Counted from the stretch's first letter, positions 46,539 through 58,935 are shown. The stretch is 64,000 bases of DNA from Armigeres subalbatus (GCF_024139115.2 NC_085140.1:235168371-235232370); one strand, 5' to 3'. The notes: a model not told the origin generated them from the sequence alone. A program made the numbers and translations.

Positions 46539-47606
46539 GGGCAGATTGGACACCCCCATGAGGCAGTATGGACAGCCTTATAAAATATAAAGAAAATTAT
46601 CTTACTCGTGATTATATGCCATCGTAACCTATTTTATGGATCATCCAACAAAAATATTACCCAATTGTTCATCTTCCAGTCATGTTTTTGTATGAGACAC
46701 CTAAAATTGTATTTGGATCATCAACATACGAAAATCTTTTCCCCTCTTCTTAAGGAACGTCATATATGGTAGTTTTCTATTTTAATTCCATGGTGAATAG
46801 AAGAAGATTGATTACGTAACGCAAAAATTTGCCACTTTCAGCTGGCCTCATACATGTATGTCGAACTTTTTGTATAAAGCATATGATTTTTTGATATGGA
46901 TCCTCACACTTATTGCAAGACCCCTTCCCAATTGTATCTACTCTAAGCATTCTAATCATAATCTATACATGCTGTTATCCACCATACTGGCTTCGTCAAT
47001 CCTTCCAATGGGATGTACCGATCAACTTGCCAACGAGATTGCCAAATCTATACAAAACACTTCCTTTTTTGTTGCCCTTCAGCGGCTTCTATGGTATATA
47101 TGTCATGTACTTGACCTTTTACAGCGGTTTATAATTCCGGACCATGATAACACGAAAATAACACGATATGAAAGCCTAGTTCGATGAGTTTGAGGTAATA
47201 TTTTTAATTTTTAAGGTGTCAGTTCTACCCCCATATAGAGTGTTTAGTTTGCCCCAACAGATGAACATATTTATAAACTGTTGTAAATTTTGTAAAAATC
47301 AAGGAAACTTGTCACAAATGCATGCCAGAGCACTGTAAATAACAGAATTTTGCTATGGGATGTCCAATAATTGAGAAATCATCTTCTATGGTAAAGTAAA
47401 GCTTACTTTATGGGAGGTGAAACTTATAATTTTTAATCATTTGGAAGACATTCTAACTTTTTTGTCAAATTTATGCGCTAAGAAGATAAAACAATGACTT
47501 CTACGCTATAAATTTTTTTTTTTTATGAAAGAATTATAGAGTTCGCTGCATTGAAAGTAGAAAAATTATTGAATTAACAAGAATATTGGGGGTGTCCAAT
47601 CTGCCC
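46539..47606. mobile_element. 1.07-kb segment bounded by perfect 19-bp inverted repeats
   Basis: GGGCAGATTGGACACCCCC at 46539-46557 is exactly mirrored at 47588-47606. Related motifs recur outside the right end, such as CAGGGTGTTCATAATGCCCCC, suggesting that the right end extends further or that several related units were joined. Frames inside are at most 109 codons with no transposase motif. It is probably a non-autonomous DNA element or an old repeat; a target duplication is not evident. Confidence 0.55.
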
Positions 47607-47967
47607 AGGGTGTTCATAATGCCCCCTGGTCCCCTACATAATGAATAAAGAATAATTGCTCGTGAATGTTCGGATCAATTTCGCGTGTAAATTAGAATGC
47701 CTTTCCCGCGGAGTTTGGGAATAATTGCCCGTGGCGAATGGTGAATGTGCTAATTCGGAAGAATTGTAAGAGGCAAGCACCATTTTACCACGGGCGCCGT
47801 CAGATGATTGACTTGAATAGTTGTTCATTTTGGCCTGTTGATGAAATCGACTTAATCCGAGCCAGTGCTTACTTTTAATGAAGAGATCACGTCCTCCGTT
47901 GTCAAATTCCGAACAAACGTATATCTTTGAAGAAGGAATCACTTCCACAATAGCCTTAAGCCGGACA
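47607..47967. other. Non-coding spacer
   Basis: Spacer between the 19-bp inverted-repeat segment and the target duplication of the next retrotransposon. Nothing is recognised in it. Confidence 0.4.
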
Positions 47968-48362
47968 AACGCAACCCAATTTTTTTTTACCAGCTCATTT
48001 ATTTGGTAGGCTCAGTCGTGTGTGACACTTTGCGGAGCCGCAATTCTCAAGTATGATATTTTTACATGGTATATCATCTTATCTTAACAGTTAGTTGGGA
48101 GGGGACATAAACCATAATACTCGTGGCGACTCAAGGTTAAAAAACTTAATACAGGACGGACGGGGTAGGGATTTGGGTTTAGGTAATTTCAGCTGCTCAT
48201 CCGGGCATTTGACGTTGAACGTTGAAAACGATTTTGCGTGGCGTCGTGCTCGATTTTGGTTCGTCAAGGAGCGTCTTCCGGATGGCCAGAGGTTCGGGGT
48301 ACATGGTACAGAGAAACAGAATCGGACAAGAAAAAAAACTGAGAAAGAGAAGAATATAGGCA

Positions 48363-49016
48363 TTAAACTTTGATGTCAGCCAAGCAAAGGAAGGCATAGA
48401 TGGCCTGCATATATATCACATCGCGATCTCCCAAAACACCTCTTATATCCCGGAAGGGTTGTTTACCTCGGGCCACAAGGGTATCCAATAGTTGCTCTCT
48501 GGAGGCGTCATTTTCCGAGCAATACCAAACTACGTAATCGATGTCATCGTAACCGGCTCCGCACCTACATAGGTTGCTATCGACCAGGTTTATTCTGTAG
48601 AGATGTGTGTTTAGTGAATAGTGATTGGACATAAGCTTCGACATCGTGCGAATGAAGCCTCGACTTAAGTCCTCACCTCTGAACCACGCTCGCGCAGAAA
48701 CTTTTGGAACTATGGAAAATAGCCACCGTCCAAGTTCATTGTGTGACCAAATCATTTTGAAGAGTACTCTGACGGACTAATGGGAAAAACTCGTTATTCG
48801 AGATTTGTCTATCATAAACTTCACCTTCCTGTGCGCCCACCTTTGCTAGCGAGTCCGCTTTCTCATTGCCATAGATTAGGCAATGGGATGGGACCCATAC
48901 AAAGGTAATCTTGAATGATCTTTCGATCAAATCACGCATCTGCTCTCTTATAGTTGTAAGAAAGTAAGATGCGTGCTTAACAGGTTTCATCGACCGGAGT
49001 GCCTCGATAGAACTAA
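48363..49016 (-). pseudogene. Second half of RNase H and C-terminal domain of the same element
   Basis: This continues the protein cut at 50.70 kb: the serine codon and SIEALRSMKPVKH join directly to SDSL when the inserted element and one TAA copy are removed. WVPSHCLIYGNEKAD supplies the RNase H histidine and final acidic residue. A frameshift near 48750 separates it from the C-terminal part (48363-48755), which has CRCGAGYDDIDYVVWYC, a Cys/His-type segment typical of these elements. The 3' UTR and poly(A) run to 47981. Confidence 0.78.
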
Positions 49017-50698
49017 TGTCGTTTTCGGTTATTGCTGGGTCGAACCTAGTTCTGCACCGGATCCGCTCTAACAGCTGTCAAAACGTTCGGTTATTCGTTC
49101 AGGTAGGATCGCGATCCGCACCAGATCCGACCCAAAATAAATGAGGTTCGCGCTGCCGATTTATCGAGATCCAACAATTATTCATATATATTCACCAATA
49201 CATTCGAACACAAACTGTCAAACTGGTGTTTATGTTTACGCTAAAGGAAAATGAAAACGTAAAAGACGCGGATGGGTAAGGGGAATGACGGCTTTGGCAG
49301 GTTTTGTTCTATTATTGCATATCAAAGAATATTGAGGCCAAATTTCATAAAATTCGGTCGACAAAAACCCCCCTGCCAATAATAGAACAAAACCTGCCAA
49401 AGCCGTGATTTTGTTTGTTTCATTTGTTAAATTTATTAATTTTGTTGCTGTCTTCCACGCAAAAATTGATTATTTTAATGTTGTGCTGTCTTCAAGTTTC
49501 TCTGATGGTGAATCGGATTCAGATATCAACATATTTTTCGCTGATTACCTCAGATGGTAGCTCCATTTTAAACAAAATGAGGGTTGAACATTTTGTTGAA
49601 AATGTGATTTATAAAATGCAGTGAAGAGAAGGTAGCTGCTATTTATTCACTATTACGTTGTGTATTCGTACATATATAGATGATGATTACATAATTGCTC
49701 TATCAATGGGAAAATAGCGTACCAGAGTATCTGCCGCTATGAAGTTATTTATACCAAAATGTTCTTACCATTATTTTATTCATTATTGCAGTTCTGTGCA
49801 TAATCAATTAACCCTGGCATTAACCATTTATAAGGCTTTAGCAACTATGTTGCCTTCAACAATTTTACGAACAGTTTTCATACGAATTGTGCATCATTTT
49901 TGAGTGGAAGAAAGGTTTTTAATTGTAATTCGTTCAAAAACCGACAAAGACATATTTATTCCCATTGATATTTATTATGTTGAATCTCCTGTTTAGATTT
50001 TGTAGTGAAAAATTGTTTGCCTCTTTTGTATATTTGGTTTTTGCAGTTCTGACGGAATCGCAGTTTATCACAAAGGGTCCCCTCTGGGAAGAAAAATAGC
50101 AGAAAGAATGCAAATAGCAAAAAAGAATGCTGTTCAACTCTTGTACGATTTGATTCTTTGTTTTAAAATAAAAGGCACCAAATCTAAATAAATTTTGTAT
50201 TGGATTTTTCACAAAGTGTTCCCATATTTTCTTGTTCTGTTCCATTTCAATGACATAATTGATATTAATTCAAATCTACTGTAACACAATCACTGTTACC
50301 CAAAAAGCCATATAGAATCAGCATAATAGTTTATCGGGAAACACGGATTGGCATAAATTTCACGGCAATCCACATTGCCGTCGTCATTCATCACAAGCTC
50401 CTAATCACATTAATTTATTGATGGATTAATAGTCATTTTAGTCATTAAACAATTAACAGAAGAATCGTCTGATTTCCCCCATAATTCATAAAACAAAAAA
50501 AAAACACTAATAACAAAATTCAATAGATAAAATATGTCTGTTTCTTCCAGCTGATAAAAGTGCGAATTGAAAACAAAACAGATGATAGGGCTTGAGTTCT
50601 CACTAATACCATCATACTGACTCGATCCCGATTCGTTTTTCGTTCGGTTATTCAGAGTCGGGGTCGGACCTGACCCAGGTTTAAAACCGAAAACGACA
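49017..50698. mobile_element. 1682-bp PIF/Harbinger-like non-autonomous element, TAA duplication
   Basis: The ends are TGTCGTTTTCGGTT and its exact complement, with a further shared CTGGGTC a little inside. TAA flanks both ends (49014-49016 and 50699-50701). Excising the element and one TAA restores the RNase H codons F-S-D-S-L-S-S-I-E of the host retrotransposon, which proves the boundaries. Three-base TAA/TTA targets are characteristic of PIF/Harbinger. No transposase or Myb-like protein is visible; frames are at most 103 codons. GATCC-rich subterminal repeats occur on both sides. Confidence 0.82.
49284..49410. mobile_element. Small hairpin MITE inside the TAA element
   Basis: Arms 49289-49317 and 49377-49405 are perfectly complementary over 29 bp (CGGCTTTGGCAGGTTTTG...), extending about five bases further with one mismatch. 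The loop is 59 bp. It is a third level of nesting: hairpin in DNA element in retrotransposon. A target duplication was not resolved. Confidence 0.65.
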
Positions 50699-50701
50699 TA
50701 A

Positions 50702-53174
50702 GACTATCCGAGAAGATGAAATAATGGTCTACGGGCTGATTGGAAATTATTCCCAAAGCGAAGTTAATTGCTGCCAGCTCAGCAACATAAACCGAACACG
50801 GTTCCTGAAGTTTTCGGAAGGTGGTTGAACTTACGTTGAAAACACCGAAGCCAGTGGATCCGTTAATGCGAGAACCATCAGTGAAATATCTGTTGTTCAA
50901 TTGACATGTTCATATTTTTCAGAAAAAATGGAAGGGATAGATATTTGTCGAAGATGATCTGGTATTCCTTGAATAGCGTGTTTCATGGACAGATCGTATT
51001 CAATTGAGGAACTGTCGTTGACGAAGGGAACTCGAGGTGGATTATAACATGGAAGACAGAGATCTGACGATATGTAGTTGAGATAGACTCGCAGGTATCT
51101 TGAACGATGAGCCAGTTCAAGCATATTATCGAAGTTATCTAGAACAAGTGTGTTACTTGTTCCACATTTGATCAGTATTCTAAGTAAGAGCTCCCAGTAA
51201 CGGTGCTTTAAAGGAGTGACTCCAGCAAGCACCTCCAGGCTCATGTTATGCGTTGAATGCATACAGCCAAGAGCAATACGCAAACAGTGATATTGAATTT
51301 GTTCCAATTTGATTAGGTGGCACTCAGCTGCTGAGAGGAAGCAGAAAGAGCCATACTCTAAAACCGAGAGAATAGTCGTTTTATATAGTTTAATGAGGTC
51401 TTCCGGGTGAGCGCCCCACCAAGTTCCGGAGATAGAACGGAGAAAATGGATCCTTTTTCGGCATTTCTCTAACAAATTATCAATATGGGTTTTCCAGGTA
51501 CACTTGGAATCAAACCAGACCCCAAGGTATTTAGAAGATATAGATTGGTTGATGTCATCTTTCAACAGCTTTAGTTTCAGTTGAGCTGGGTACCGCTTCT
51601 TAGTAAACACTACCAATTGAGTTTTTTGCGGAGAGAACTCGATCCCTAAATGTCTGGCCCAAACAGTCAGGTTATTTGGGGAATTTTGCAATTGTCTTTG
51701 CAGGACATTTGCACATGAACCTCTTAAGAAGATCACGGCATAATTTTGTCTAAGCGTGCAAGTTGTCTAAGAGTGCATTGTCCTTCCAAACAATTGTCAA
51801 TATCTTTAACATAGAAATTGTAAAGCAAGGGACTTAAACATGAACCTTGGGAAGGCCCATGTAGCTATTTCTGGAAGTTGTCAGAGTGCCGAGAGTAAAG
51901 TTCATATGTTTTACTGACAACAAATTGTACAAGAAATTATTCAAAATAACGGGTAATCCACTACTGTGCAAATTTTCCGACAGTACTTCTATGGAAACAG
52001 AATCAAAAGCGTCCTTAATATCCAAGAAAACTGAAGCCAGTTGCTCCTTGTGCGCATAGGCCAGCTGTATATCTGAAGAGAGCAACGCTAGACAGTCATT
52101 TGTTCCTTTACCTTTTCGAAAACCGAATTGAGTATTTGACAGTAATGCATTTTGCTCGACCCAATGGTCAATTCTTGAAAGGATCTTCTTCTTCTTATTG
52201 GCATTACATCCCCACACTGGGACAGAGCCGCCTCGCAGCTTAGTGTTCATTAAGCACTTCCACAGTTATTAACTACGAGGTTTCTAAGCCAGGTTACCAT
52301 TTTTGCATTCGTATATCATGAGGCTAGCACGATGATACTTTTATGCCCAGGGAAGTCGAGACAATTTTCAATCCGAAAATTGCCTAGACCGGCACCGGGA
52401 ATCGAACCCAGCCACCCTCAGCATGGTCTTGCTTTGTAGCTGCGCGTCTTACCGCACGGCTAAGGAGGGCCCCCTTGAAAGGATAATTTTCTCCAATAAT
52501 TTCCTCATGCACGATAGCATGGCAATCGGTCGGTATGGATTGTGATCAGACACTGGTTTCCCAGGCTTTTGAATAGCTATTACTTTGACCTGTCGCCATT
52601 CTGGGGACACAATGTTATACTCCATGAAACAGTTGTACAGGTCAAGTAATCGTCTTTTAGCGATATCTGGGAGGTTTTTAAGAAGATTGAATTTGATATT
52701 ATCGCATCCCGGAGAAGAATTGTTTGATGAAAGAAGAGACATAGAAAGTTCCAGCATTGAGAATGGTCCACCCAAAGAACCGGGATCAGTGACTGATTCT
52801 CGAAATAGCGGTTCTGCTGGTACGGAATCTGGGCAGACATTTTTTGCGAAGTTGAATATCCATCGATTGGAGTATTCTTCACTCTCATTGGTGGAAATGC
52901 GGTTTCGCATGTTGCGGGCCATTTTCCAAAGTGTTGTCATAGAGGTTTTTCGTGATAGTCCCTCAACAAAACGTCGCCAGTAGCTACGTTTTTTAGCCTT
53001 GAGAAGATTTTTGAGCTTTCTTTCAAGCCTCAAATACTCTTCGAAAAGCTCAGACCTTCCGTGTTTACGGAAAGCCTTGAAGGCATCAGATTTCTCGGAA
53101 TACAACTTAGTACATTCATCATCCCATCCAGGAGTGGCTGGTCTTCTTATGACAGATGTACTTGGAACGCGTTT
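50702..53174 (-). pseudogene. Non-LTR reverse transcriptase and first half of RNase H, broken
   Basis: The protein begins inside the linker (PATPGWDDECTKLY) at the truncation point. RT motifs are SSPGCDNIKF and RPIAMLSCMRKLLEK (52.5-53.2 kb), then, after the SINE, FGFRKGKGTNDCL, FLDIKDAFDSV and GLP. The expected GLPQGS motif is broken by a missing C in a C-run near 51860, and no ADD catalytic motif is found where it should be (about 51740-51790). The thumb and connection follow (50897-51736), then RNase H FTDGSRI, ELAAINFAL and SDS. The protein is cut at the codon after SDSL by the 49017-50698 insertion. It is clearly non-functional. Confidence 0.82.
52185..52474 (-). mobile_element. tRNA-derived SINE (Feilai-like), copy 2, inserted in RT
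   Basis: This copy reads on the minus strand from its head GGGGGCCCTCCTTAGCCGTG (52474) to a (GAA)n tail at 52185. A perfect 10-bp target duplication TTGAAAGGAT is at 52175-52184 and 52475-52484. It interrupts the RT gene between the RKLLEKII segment and SRIDHWVEQ. A- and B-box motifs are conserved. Confidence 0.9.
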
Positions 53175-53264
53175 AACGCAACCCAATATACGCGTTATTT
53201 TTTATGAAGAAAACACACCATCGCCACTTAGTCAATCAACTAATTTAGTGAAAACAGAAAAAAA

Positions 53265-53425
53265 AACAATGATGCCAAATGTCCGTTATGTCTAATGACC
53301 CTAACTTTTGACGCTGTTCACAATTATGCCAAATGTCTATTATACCAAATGGCCTTTATACCAAATGTCGTTCTGCCAAATGGCATTTATGCCAAATAAC
53401 TTTAAACCGAATGACCCGCTCCCAT
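53265..53425. repeat. Degenerate TATGCCAAATG tandem repeat
   Basis: Units of about 20-25 bp containing (T)TATGCCAAATGnC recur at least seven times, for example at 53272, 53325, 53343, 53358, 53373 and 53388. It holds no gene. Confidence 0.6.
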
Positions 53426-53958
53426 TAGAGGTCAGAAATTTTTTTTTCAAATTTCCCATTTTTCCGATCACTAGGCAGTCATTCGAATGACGTGTACCGC
53501 AACTCTAAATTGACAGAATAGAATCTTTTAATTGAAGAGAGGCACTGATCAATTAAGGCGGCACGAAAAACGAAAGGGGCTGATTAGATGCACTCTTCGG
53601 CGTTCAAATGAATGAGACGAATGTTATCAGCAATTGGGCTATGTCACTTTACATATAATAACATGATGTAAGAGTTCACATATCTTATTTTCACTAGAAA
53701 TAATGAATATGACGTTTCATATCAAGAAACTCACACTTTATCACGTGATATAAATCGTAGCCTGAATACCTTATATTATGAGTAACTTATATCAAAATAA
53801 ATTAACAGAAGCGCCTACATCAACTATTCAAACAAATCGAAACGCAATTTTTAATTATCAATTCTGGAAACCTTTAAGGAAGCGCTAGCAAAGTCACCGT
53901 TTCACGTATGATACTCAGGTATCACTTTCATGTGCCTTTATTGCTGGAATTGTTGGTT
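53426..53958. other. Non-coding spacer
   Basis: AT-rich sequence without recognisable features between the short tandem repeat and the sequence that is duplicated around the LTR element. Confidence 0.4.
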
Positions 53959-54467
53959 GAGTATGAAAGCTGCCCTTGGCGGCAAAGGGGCCAACTGATC
54001 ATCAATTATTAATTTTTCTCTACTGCTTTTTTAATCGGTTTTCATCTTAACCACTTTCTACATTATAACGAAGCATTGCCTACCTTCTACTTTTGCTCCG
54101 GTTTCAAGGCACTGCTTATTATTTTTTCTAGCTAATGAGTCTCCAATGGGAAACAGTCTCAATCACGATTTACTTCTTTTGCTTATTCACAGTGCTCTTA
54201 TTTGTTCGTCTCCATGAACTTACAAGCTTTATTGCATAGATCTATTCGCTTATTTCCGACACTCAAGTTTGTATTCTAGATGCAGCTATTAGATGGGACA
54301 TTTCTAGACCGACGTTTGAAAAAGGCGTAACAGCCAAAATTTATTCCTTCTGATTCTTTGACCACATATATAGATATATATGTAGACGAAGCCCTTTTCA
54401 AATGTTGGTCTAGATTTGGTGCTATTGGCAGTGCACAAATCTTGCGCACTCTTCACTTGCATAAAAA
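53959..54467. repeat. Sequence repeated outside the right LTR (left copy)
   Basis: From GAGTATGAAAGCTGCC this ~0.5-kb segment is nearly identical to 63560-64000. Here it directly precedes the left LTR; there it directly follows the right LTR. It has no coding potential. A TATATAGATATATATG stretch lies near 54366. Confidence 0.85.
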
Positions 54468-55715
54468 TGAGCCTTGAACTCTCTCTATCTGGGCTCGAGT
54501 CTACAACTAATCCCTCTCAGGGTCGGCATGGACATGGGCTGATCAGGAAGAGCAAAACACACGTTTATCTATTTCACTACACTGGTCTATTTGATCGTAG
54601 GGCTTACTTACAAAGAGTGTGTTTGTGGTGAGTGTATGCCGGCCGGCGTGTGGGGGTCAAGGGGAAATCAGCAGCGGTTAGCAGGCGATGGACAGCGGCG
54701 TCAGGGTCGAAACGGTGGCTAGCTTGGATGTTGTGGTGGGTGATGGTGCTTCTACCACATCTATTGCTTTAGGTAGCAATCATATCGGACTCGATGGCAA
54801 CGGGTGTTCGTGCGCGGGATGATCCGAGCAATCCGACTCTCTCGGGTAGCGGACCTGGAGGGCACTCAGGATTCTCCCAGCGAGGGGCTTTACAGTGGCC
54901 CGAATCTCCCTTGACTTGACCTGGATCGAGGGAACAGCGTATGCTCGATTTGGTTGACGGCAAGTTCTCGTGGAATGGTCGAAAATGCAGGGAATCTAGA
55001 AAAGATCCCAATGGGTCCTGCACGTGGTATCAGAAAGAGGGCCGAATTTTAGGTCTTTGCTATCAAGTCATGAAATATTATTTCATACCTGATTCTGCTG
55101 TTGGATACCTCGTAGGTATGTTATTTTCCAAACACAATGGCCTATTGTAAAAGATACTCAAACTTCGGCCTTTTTAACTTTGGTTTAAACTTGCACTGAT
55201 CTTAATCGATTGGCGGTTCGTTTGGAAAAGACCTCCAAAATGGTTCCGAACTAGTGGCAAACCTCTCTTATTCCTCGTATCCCATCTTTCCCTTCCAATC
55301 TCCTTATCCATCCAAAATTTCCCGTTTTCTTCCCTTATTTGACCCCGATTATAGTGTAGCTTAATGTATGTCGGGTGGGTGTCTATACAATAATTATGTG
55401 TTTGATTTGACCGTTTATTCTAAACTCTAGATATATAATTTTATTACCGCTTTTCCTTAATTTTAGGCGTCATTTACATTTGGCATTCTGAATTTCCGTT
55501 TAGTATGTTATACTATTATACTATTTAGTTTACAAATGTTTAATTTCACATTGATTCTTATTAGAAACAAACATTACTGATTATCAGAATCGATTTGACC
55601 CGAACAGCAGTATAGTGCAACTCTGCTGTTTCACTGTGTGGAGCACTCGCCTGCTGTGCTCAATTCTCTACCAGCTAGAACCTCTTCCATAGGGCAAAGA
55701 ACCTAAACGGTAACA
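54468..55715 (-). repeat. 3' LTR (left)
   Basis: This LTR runs from the TGAGCCTTGAAC end to GGTAACA. Compared with the right LTR it lacks two bases at its outer edge (TGAGCC against TGTTAGCC). All other differences I found are single-base changes in homopolymer length. It would supply the polyadenylation site for the minus-strand transcript. Confidence 0.9.
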
Positions 55716-55733
55716 CTACCCTACCGTCCCCTT
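55716..55733 (-). promoter_or_regulatory. Polypurine tract
   Basis: On the minus strand AAGGGGACGGTAGGGTAG, 18 bases with only one C and one or two T, ends exactly where the 3' LTR begins (TGTTACC). This is the expected primer for second-strand synthesis. Confidence 0.85.
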
Positions 55734-56521
55734 AAAAATAAAGTGAAAATAAAATTTTCGATTTATTTTAATCATTAATTCTAGTTTTCGAATTATCTCC
55801 ACCCAGGTTTGAGCTGCTTCGCTATTCCAAGCTATTCGACTTTCACAGTACTAAGCAATCGATTATAATTTACCAAATAGTTTTATTATATCTACTCTTT
55901 AAACGTGCAATTGTTAAACGCTTTACGTTTTATCGGATCATTGAATTGGCTTTTATCTCCCAGAAATCTAAGCACACTCTTTGTGCTTAGTTTAAGAGAT
56001 CTAATCTCTTCGACTCAGTGAGTTCATCAAATGGAGATGTTCTGCAATCGTTCTTTGGCAGGACTGAGAATCAGTTGGTTGGCTATTTGCTGTTGTTATT
56101 ATTGTACGAAGGGTTCTACTGAAATTTAATGAGTGATTGAACAATTTGAAAATGTTGCTAGGTGCGTAACACAGACTGAACTAGTTCTTGGAAGGGTCTG
56201 CTTTGCGAGTATTGGAAATGGGCATTAATCAGTGATAATCATTTGTCGGTATTATCCCAATATCGCGAATTACGCTCGAAGAAACATGAGAATATTGTTG
56301 TGACGAAATGGTGAGGATCTTCGAAGTAATCTGGATACTGTGTTCTACGTCCTGTCAAAACAATTACGTCTCATTTGCTCACTTTCGGATTGCGACTGTG
56401 ACCATGACTTTGGCTTTGGCTTTTCATCTATTTTATGACGTCTTCTAATTATGGTGGTGCTAACTTTATTATTGGTGCTATTATTACTAGAACTTCTAGA
56501 AACTACAAACTGCTGAAAATT
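55734..56521 (-). other. Non-coding 3' region of the gypsy element
   Basis: About 0.8 kb between the integrase tail and the polypurine tract. It has no frame above 60 codons and no env-like signal or membrane segment. Confidence 0.6.
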
Positions 56522-58935
56522 CTATAGTACATCTGGAATCCCCGGCTTTAAATCAGCCGCAGAGAAAATCCCCAAATTCTTTCCTGTTTCATCCTCGAGT
56601 TCATAAGAACTAGTACCACGCTTGGAAATTATTTTGCAGGGTATGTAAGCGGGTCCTAGTTTCGAATTAAAGTTATCGACTGCAGATGACAAAGCAAAAC
56701 TTCTACGATAAACCTTCTGCCCCACCTTGTAAGTTGGAGCTGGTTTTTGGAAGCGTAAATTATAACTTTTCGTACTCCGGTCGTGAGCTTTCTTAAGGTT
56801 TTTATTACCAAATCATGAACGGTTTTATCAATATTGAGCTTTTGTCCATGTCTCTCGTTGTCGGAGAGTTCTCGCGTCACTACATCCATCCGATGTTGGT
56901 CTCCCTTGACACAATCTCGTGTCCAAACAGGATGCGATAAGGTGAGAACCCGGTTGAAGTATGAAGAGTGTTATTTAAAGTATGCTCAACTTCGGATATT
57001 TTTGTGTCCCAAGTTCTCTGATCCGATTTGACGTAAGTTCGGATGCAAGAGTTGATAGTTCGATTTAATCTCTCTACGGGGTTGGCCTGACTATGATGTC
57101 GGGCATTAGCCCAGTGCACAACCCCGTGTCGTTCTAGAAACGTTTTAAACTCGTTACTGAGGAAGCTGCTTGCGTTGTCGGTGATCAAAATTTCTGGTAC
57201 TGAGTACCTCCGAAACCAGTGTTCCTCCAAAAGTTTCGTTATTATGCTCGAACTAATCTTTTAACCGGAAGAAGTAACGTCCACTTCGAAAATAAGTCCA
57301 TTAAAACTAAAAGGTGACAATTGCCAGCCTTACTTCTGGGAAGTGACTGGATAAAGTCAATAGCCAAAATTTGAAAAGGCTTCGTCGAAATTCTTTGCAT
57401 CCCCATTGGTGGGTGCTGTGAAACATTTGAAGGTTTGCACTCCTTACACGTCTCACATTTTTCAATAAATTTCCGAATAGTTAAAGCCATCCGTGGCCAA
57501 AAGTACCTTCTTCTCATGATGTCCAACAATTTATCGTACCCAATATGGAAAGCACTGTTGTGTTCCGCTCGAAGGATGCTTTCTCGAGATCCTTCGGGCA
57601 CACAAAGTTTCCATTCGAAAACATAATCCAGTGATTCCGTTTTGGAAGGCACATACTTAAACAGTTTTCCGTTTTCTATTTTGAAATCTAGGTGGTCATC
57701 TGGATTGGATTCTACTTGCTTCAGTAGTGTAGAGTACCATGCGTCCTCCACCACAAATGCATCTACCGCGCGAGACAATGCATCGGGAATTATGTTGTCC
57801 CTACCACGACGATGACGAATTTCCATGTCGTAACCTTGGAGCTGAATGCTCCAACGACTTAGCCTTGAAGAGGTTCTCCATTTGCCTTTCATAATATGAG
57901 TCAAGGCAGAGGCATCCGTTACAACCGTAAAGTGCGTACCATCAATGTACGCTCTAAACTTCTCAATCGCGGAAAGCACTGCGAGCCCTCTTTCTCCGAC
58001 GCAGCATATGATTGCTGTGCGGGGAAAGTTTTTGCGAAAAATATGCGATAATTTTCTCTCCTTCTTTCTGCTCTTAGTTAACACGGCCGCAATCGCACAA
58101 TCGCTTGCGTCCGACTGTATAACAAACGGTAGGTCAAAATTAGGGTTGCTAAGAACTGGTGCAGTAATCAAACACTCTTTGATTTTGGAGAAGGCTTCCT
58201 CTGCCATATCATTCCATCGAATAGATTTTGCTTTATTTCGAAGCAAATTTGTCAATGGTGCGGTATACTCACTAAAGAGCGGAATAAACCGCCTGTAGTA
58301 ATTGGCCATACCCAAAAATCTACGCAACGATCGGATTGAATTCGGCCTCTCATAGTTTATGATCGCCTCAATTCTCTCTGGGTTTGGCCGAAGACCATCA
58401 GTCGAGAGCATATAACCTAAATATGGTAGCTCTGTTAGGCAGAACTTGGACTTCTCCATGTTTACTGAGAGATTTGCTCTCTTCAATCGTTCAGCTACCT
58501 CTCGTAAGCTTTAAATGTGGGCCTCAAATGTTTCGCTCACCACGACAATGTCGTCAAGGTAAACGAAAACCCCTGGTTCCAATTCACCATATCCCAGAAC
58601 CTCATCCATCAGCCTCGCCAATGTTGCTGGGCTATTGACGAGTCCGAAGGGTAATCTGGTGAATTGGAACAATCCTCTCCCTAATATCGAAAATGCAGTG
58701 TACCTTCGTGAGACGGGGTCTAGTGGAATTTGCAAGAAGGCCTTAGTTAGGTCTATAGTTGACAAATATTTGCAAGACCCCAACCTACTAAGTATTCTGT
58801 CCTGGTGAGGGAGGGGATAGGCGTCTCTCTTAGTGCGTTCATTCAAACGCCGGGCGTCTAAACATAATCTTATCTCCCCGGTGGGCTTTACTACTGGTAC
58901 AGTACTTAGAGCCCAATCACTCTTTTGCCTTTTCG
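56522..58935 (-). pseudogene. Gypsy pol: reverse transcriptase, RNase H, integrase, with breaks
   Basis: RT opens near 58930 with SDWALSTVPVVKPTGEIRLC, then DLTKAFLQIPL, LPFGLVNSP and YLDDIVVVS, which contains the catalytic DD. One in-frame TAA (58511-58513) separates it from LGYMLS and the RNase H (QSDASDCAI, TDASALTHI, PDALSRA). The integrase has the HHCC finger (HNSAFHIGYDKLLDIMRRRYFW and CETCKEC), then IDFIQSLP and, after a frameshift near 57240, the DNASSFLSNEFK and NPVERLNRT segments of the DDE core. A further shift near 56885 leads to a GPY/F-like tail (YRRS...KLGPAYIPCKII). It copies and inserts the element in the nucleus. Length is normal; the breaks make this copy unreadable as given. 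Confidence 0.88.

Larger units (their letters stand above)
47981..53174 (-). mobile_element. 5'-truncated I/R1-type non-LTR element with RNase H, carrying two later insertions
   Basis: Thirteen-base direct repeats AACGCAACCCAAT lie at 47968-47980 and 53175-53187. The left one abuts the T-run that is the complement of the poly(A) tail. Coding content is RT linker, RT, RNase H and a CCHC-like C-terminus. The endonuclease and ORF1 are absent because of 5' truncation. A SINE (52185-52474) and a 1682-bp DNA element (49017-50698) sit inside, each with its own target duplication. Without them the element is about 3.2 kb. The presence of RNase H places it near the I/R1 groups. Confidence 0.85.

Noticed and set aside
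55734..56521. env gene of the gypsy element
   Set aside because: No frame above 60 codons, and no signal peptide or transmembrane segment.
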